NCBI GenBank assembly: GCA_946615495.1
Contig: CAMOHY010000103.1
Location: 1-7,450, forward strand
Reading direction: 5' to 3'
From: an uncultured Clostridia bacterium
GTDB taxonomy: Bacteria > Bacillota > Clostridia > Christensenellales > Aristaeellaceae
DNA: 7,450 bases
Below are positions 5,752-7,450 of the stretch, piece by piece. Below the pieces are notes generated by a model. It saw only the letters and a list, made by a program, of their open reading frames with translations, ran no database searches and was not told the DNA's origin. Positions within the stretch are counted from its first letter, which is position 1. Each line of letters begins with the position of its first letter. A program made the position numbers and the translations under genes.

Positions 5752-6018
5752 CTATTGCAGCCGCAATTGCACCAGCGCCACCACCTGGGCCACGAAATTG
5801 CTGATGCCGGGCAGATTGCGCTGGGCCAATTCCTGCAAAATAAACAATACCGCCGCCCCCAGCACCGAAAAGCCCACCATCACGCCCAGGCCCCTGGCGA
5901 CGCCCTGCCAAAAAGCGTCAAACAGCCGCCTTTTCCGGTCCGTTTCAAAGGCGACGTATTCATCCAGGCGCAGCCTTTCCGCCGCAGACAAAAAACGGTC
6001 CAATCTCTCATCCAGCAT
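5752..6018 (-). CDS. Small membrane protein, DUF5665 family
   Basis: The 88-residue product has a charged, probably helical N-terminus (residues 1-35), one clear membrane segment (about 41-64, GLGVMVGFSVLGAAVLFIL), then a short amphipathic tail containing NLPGISNFVAQVV. A conserved RGLG entry to the membrane segment and a following NLP motif are what I recall for DUF5665, a family of unknown function in Firmicutes. It is the first gene of the operon with lspA and rluD. The ribosome binding site AAAGGAGG (bases 6034-6027) is near-perfect, 8 nt before the ATG, but can be covered by a hairpin. Location next to signal peptidase II hints at an envelope role, but no function can be assigned. The gene is surely real; the family name is recalled, not searched. 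Confidence 0.8.
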   Translation of the reverse strand: MLDERLDRFLSAAERLRLDEYVAFETDRKRRLFDAFWQGVARGLGVMVGFSVLGAAVLFILQELAQRNLPGISNFVAQVVALVQLRLQ

Positions 6019-6026
6019 CGGGCCAG

Positions 6027-6041
6027 CCTCCTTTATGGAGG
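6027..6041 (-). promoter_or_regulatory. Hairpin covering the ribosome binding site of the DUF5665 gene
   Basis: On the minus strand CCTCC (6041-6037) can pair with GGAGG (6031-6027) across an ATAAA loop. GGAGG is the core of the Shine-Dalgarno sequence, so folding would hide it. The stem is just 5 bp but mostly G-C. It could lower or modulate translation of the operon's first gene; no ligand-binding leader is visible around it. Confidence 0.4.
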
Positions 6042-6065
6042 AAAGTGTTCCCCTGCGCCTGCCTG

Positions 6066-6094
6066 ATTATAACAAACATTTCGTCCCTTCGCAA
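6066..6094 (-). promoter_or_regulatory. Promoter of the DUF5665-lspA-rluD operon
   Basis: On the minus strand TTGCGA (6089-6094, 4 of 6 consensus) and a perfect TATAAT (6066-6071) are separated by 17 bp. TGT immediately upstream of the -10 makes it an extended -10 promoter. The leader to the ATG at 6018 would be about 40 nt. Confidence 0.75.
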
Positions 6095-6155
6095 GCCGCA
6101 CGCTCCGCTTTTCAAAGGAATAGGATGATCGTGAGAGGAAATCTCATGGTTTTAT

Positions 6156-6184
6156 TTGACATTCGGCGCGGAAGCGGTTACAAT
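6156..6184 (+). promoter_or_regulatory. Near-consensus promoter of the aspartate kinase gene
   Basis: A perfect TTGACA (6156-6161), a 17-bp spacer and TACAAT (6179-6184, 5 of 6) form a strong sigma-A promoter. The predicted leader is only about 26 nt, which leaves no room for a lysine riboswitch or T-box. A short palindrome, TGAGA-GGAAA-TCTCA (6132-6146), lies 9 bp upstream of the -35 and might bind a regulator. Confidence 0.85.
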
Positions 6185-6216
6185 ATTCAAGTGAATCTCA
6201 AGAGGAGTGACGAAGC

Positions 6217-7450
6217 ATGATCGTAGCCAAGTTCGGCGGCAGCTCTTTGGCGGATGCCGCGCAGTTCAGAAAAGTAAAAGCGATCCTGGATATGGACAGT
6301 GAAAGAAAATACGTGGTGCCCAGCGCCCCCGGCCGCCGGGGCCCCGGCGACGATAAGATTACCGACCTGCTTTACGCGGCCCACGGCGCCGCCCAGGCCG
6401 GCAAGCCCTTTAAGCATCTGTTGGAGCGCATCCGGGCCCGGTATGAGGAAATTGCGCAGGAGCTTCAGGTGGAAATGGATTTTGAAGGGGAATTTTCCCA
6501 GATCGAAAAGAACCTAAAGCAAGGCGCCACCCCGGATTACGCCGCCAGCCGGGGCGAATACCTCAATGGCAAGCTGCTGGCTAAATATTTGAATTTTCCC
6601 TTTGTGGACGCGGCGGAGGTGGTGCGCTTTACCCCCGAAGGCAAGCTGATGGAGGAGGAAACCAACGAGCTGATTGGCCAGCGGCTGCGCGCCCTGTACC
6701 GGGCCGTAATGCCCGGCTTTTACGGCGCGGACGCGTCCGGCGCCATTCACACCTTTTCCCGCGGCGGCAGCGACGTTTCCGGCGCGCTGGCGGCCAGGGC
6801 GGTGAATGCCGATATTTATGAAAACTGGACGGACGTGACCGGCTTCCGCATGGCGGACCCCCGGATCGTGCCGGACGCCCAATACATTTCCACGCTGACC
6901 TATCGGGAGCTGCGGGAGCTTTCCTATATGGGCGCTACCGTTTTGCATGAGGAAGCGGTGTTTCCCGTGCGCAAGGCGGGCATTCCCACCAATATCCGCA
7001 ACACCAACGACCCCAAGCATCCCGGCACCATGATCCGCGCCAACGCAGGCCAGAACGACTTATCCCATATCATCACCGGCATCGCCGGGCACAAGGGCTT
7101 TTCCATCGTATCCATCGAAAAGGATATGATGAACGCGGAGCTGGGCTTTGGCCGCCGGGTGCTGCAGGCCTTTGAGGAATACCATATCAACTTTGAGCAT
7201 TTGCCCACCGGCATTGACACCATGTGCGTGGTGGTGCATGAAAGCGAACTGAATCCCCACCGGGAAGAGGTGCTGGCCCGCATTCAGGAATTGGTGCAGC
7301 CGGACCAGATCACCGTGTCCGACCATCTGGCCCTGATCGCCACCGTGGGCCGGGGCATGGTGCGCGCCTTCGGCACCGCCGCCCGCCTGTTTACAGCCAT
7401 TTCCTCCCAGGGCATTTCCATCCGCACCATCGACCAGGGCAGCAGCGAGC
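6217..7450 (+). CDS. Aspartate kinase (3' end cut off by the window)
   Basis: Aspartate kinase phosphorylates L-aspartate with ATP, the first step toward lysine, threonine, methionine and diaminopimelate. The window shows 411 codons and one extra base; typical enzymes have about 440-455, so about 30-45 residues are missing. The kinase domain carries KFGGSS (residues 5-10), VVPSAPG (33-39), SRGEYLNGK (111-119) and FSRGGSDVSGALAARAV (180-196), followed by ENWTDVTGF. From about residue 285 two ACT domains follow, the second truncated; these normally bind the inhibitory amino acid. The overall arrangement resembles the monofunctional YclM-type (class III) enzyme, not the Bacillus LysC type with an internal start. 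The start is supported by GAGGAG (6202-6207) 9 nt upstream and the strong promoter at 6156-6184. Which amino acid inhibits it cannot be told. Confidence 0.95.
   Translation, partial: MIVAKFGGSSLADAAQFRKVKAILDMDSERKYVVPSAPGRRGPGDDKITDLLYAAHGAAQAGKPFKHLLERIRARYEEIAQELQVEMDFEGEFSQIEKNLKQGATPDYAASRGEYLNGKLLAKYLNFPFVDAAEVVRFTPEGKLMEEETNELIGQRLRALYRAVMPGFYGADASGAIHTFSRGGSDVSGALAARAVNADIYENWTDVTGFRMADPRIVPDAQYISTLTYRELRELSYMGATVLHEEAVFPVRKAGIPTNIRNTNDPKHPGTMIRANAGQNDLSHIITGIAGHKGFSIVSIEKDMMNAELGFGRRVLQAFEEYHINFEHLPTGIDTMCVVVHESELNPHREEVLARIQELVQPDQITVSDHLALIATVGRGMVRAFGTAARLFTAISSQGISIRTIDQGSSE

Noticed and set aside
6125..6220. Possible 31-codon leader peptide ending in an ATGA overlap with aspartate kinase, with AAAGGAATAGG before its ATG
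   Set aside because: The strong TTGACA/TACAAT promoter lies inside it, so the main transcript would not include its start. It has no run of lysine, threonine or methionine codons and no attenuator hairpin. It would need an upstream promoter that I do not see.
1..7450. Search for tRNA or rRNA genes, CRISPR arrays, transposases, phage genes, toxin-antitoxin or other defence modules
   Set aside because: No regularly spaced repeats, cloverleaf candidates or relevant protein motifs were seen, and nearly all sequence is explained by the listed genes and their control sites.

Overview
The window looks like chromosomal DNA from a GC-rich member of the Firmicutes, most likely class Clostridia. This is inferred from strong AGGAGG-type ribosome binding sites, sigma-A promoters (several with extended -10 elements), and a DUF5665-lspA-rluD cluster. 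No RNA gene, CRISPR array, transposase or phage gene was seen. Coding density is high, and the genes fall into five transcription units in alternating directions.

Left part (1-1430). The window opens inside the 3' end of a plus-strand GH94 sugar phosphorylase gene. It ends at a hairpin terminator shared with a convergent minus-strand gene for a sugar-isomerase-type TIM-barrel protein (404-1252). That gene has its own promoter, with a perfect 13-bp palindrome over the -10 box. It is divergent from proC (1435-2238, plus), which makes proline from pyrroline-5-carboxylate.

Middle (2239-4400). After proC comes an AT-rich nested inverted repeat (2251-2387) that can act as a terminator in both directions and may be a MITE-like remnant. 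A second hairpin follows at 2409-2444. Next are two tandem minus-strand paralogues (3400-4308 then 2452-3324). They encode secreted cysteine-peptidase-like proteins with NlpC/P60-type Cys and His motifs in an enlarged, unusual scaffold, and are expressed from a promoter at 4369-4397. This pair is the least ordinary content of the window.

Right part (4441-7450). A minus-strand operon encodes a DUF5665 small membrane protein, signal peptidase II (lspA) and an RluD-family pseudouridine synthase. The last two genes overlap by 4 nt. The leader of this operon has a small hairpin that covers the first ribosome binding site. Divergent from it, behind a near-consensus promoter, is an aspartate kinase gene that runs off the window end. 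The sequence shows housekeeping functions (amino-acid synthesis, lipoprotein maturation, rRNA modification) plus one lineage-flavoured secreted peptidase pair. I did not find a clear new multi-gene system.
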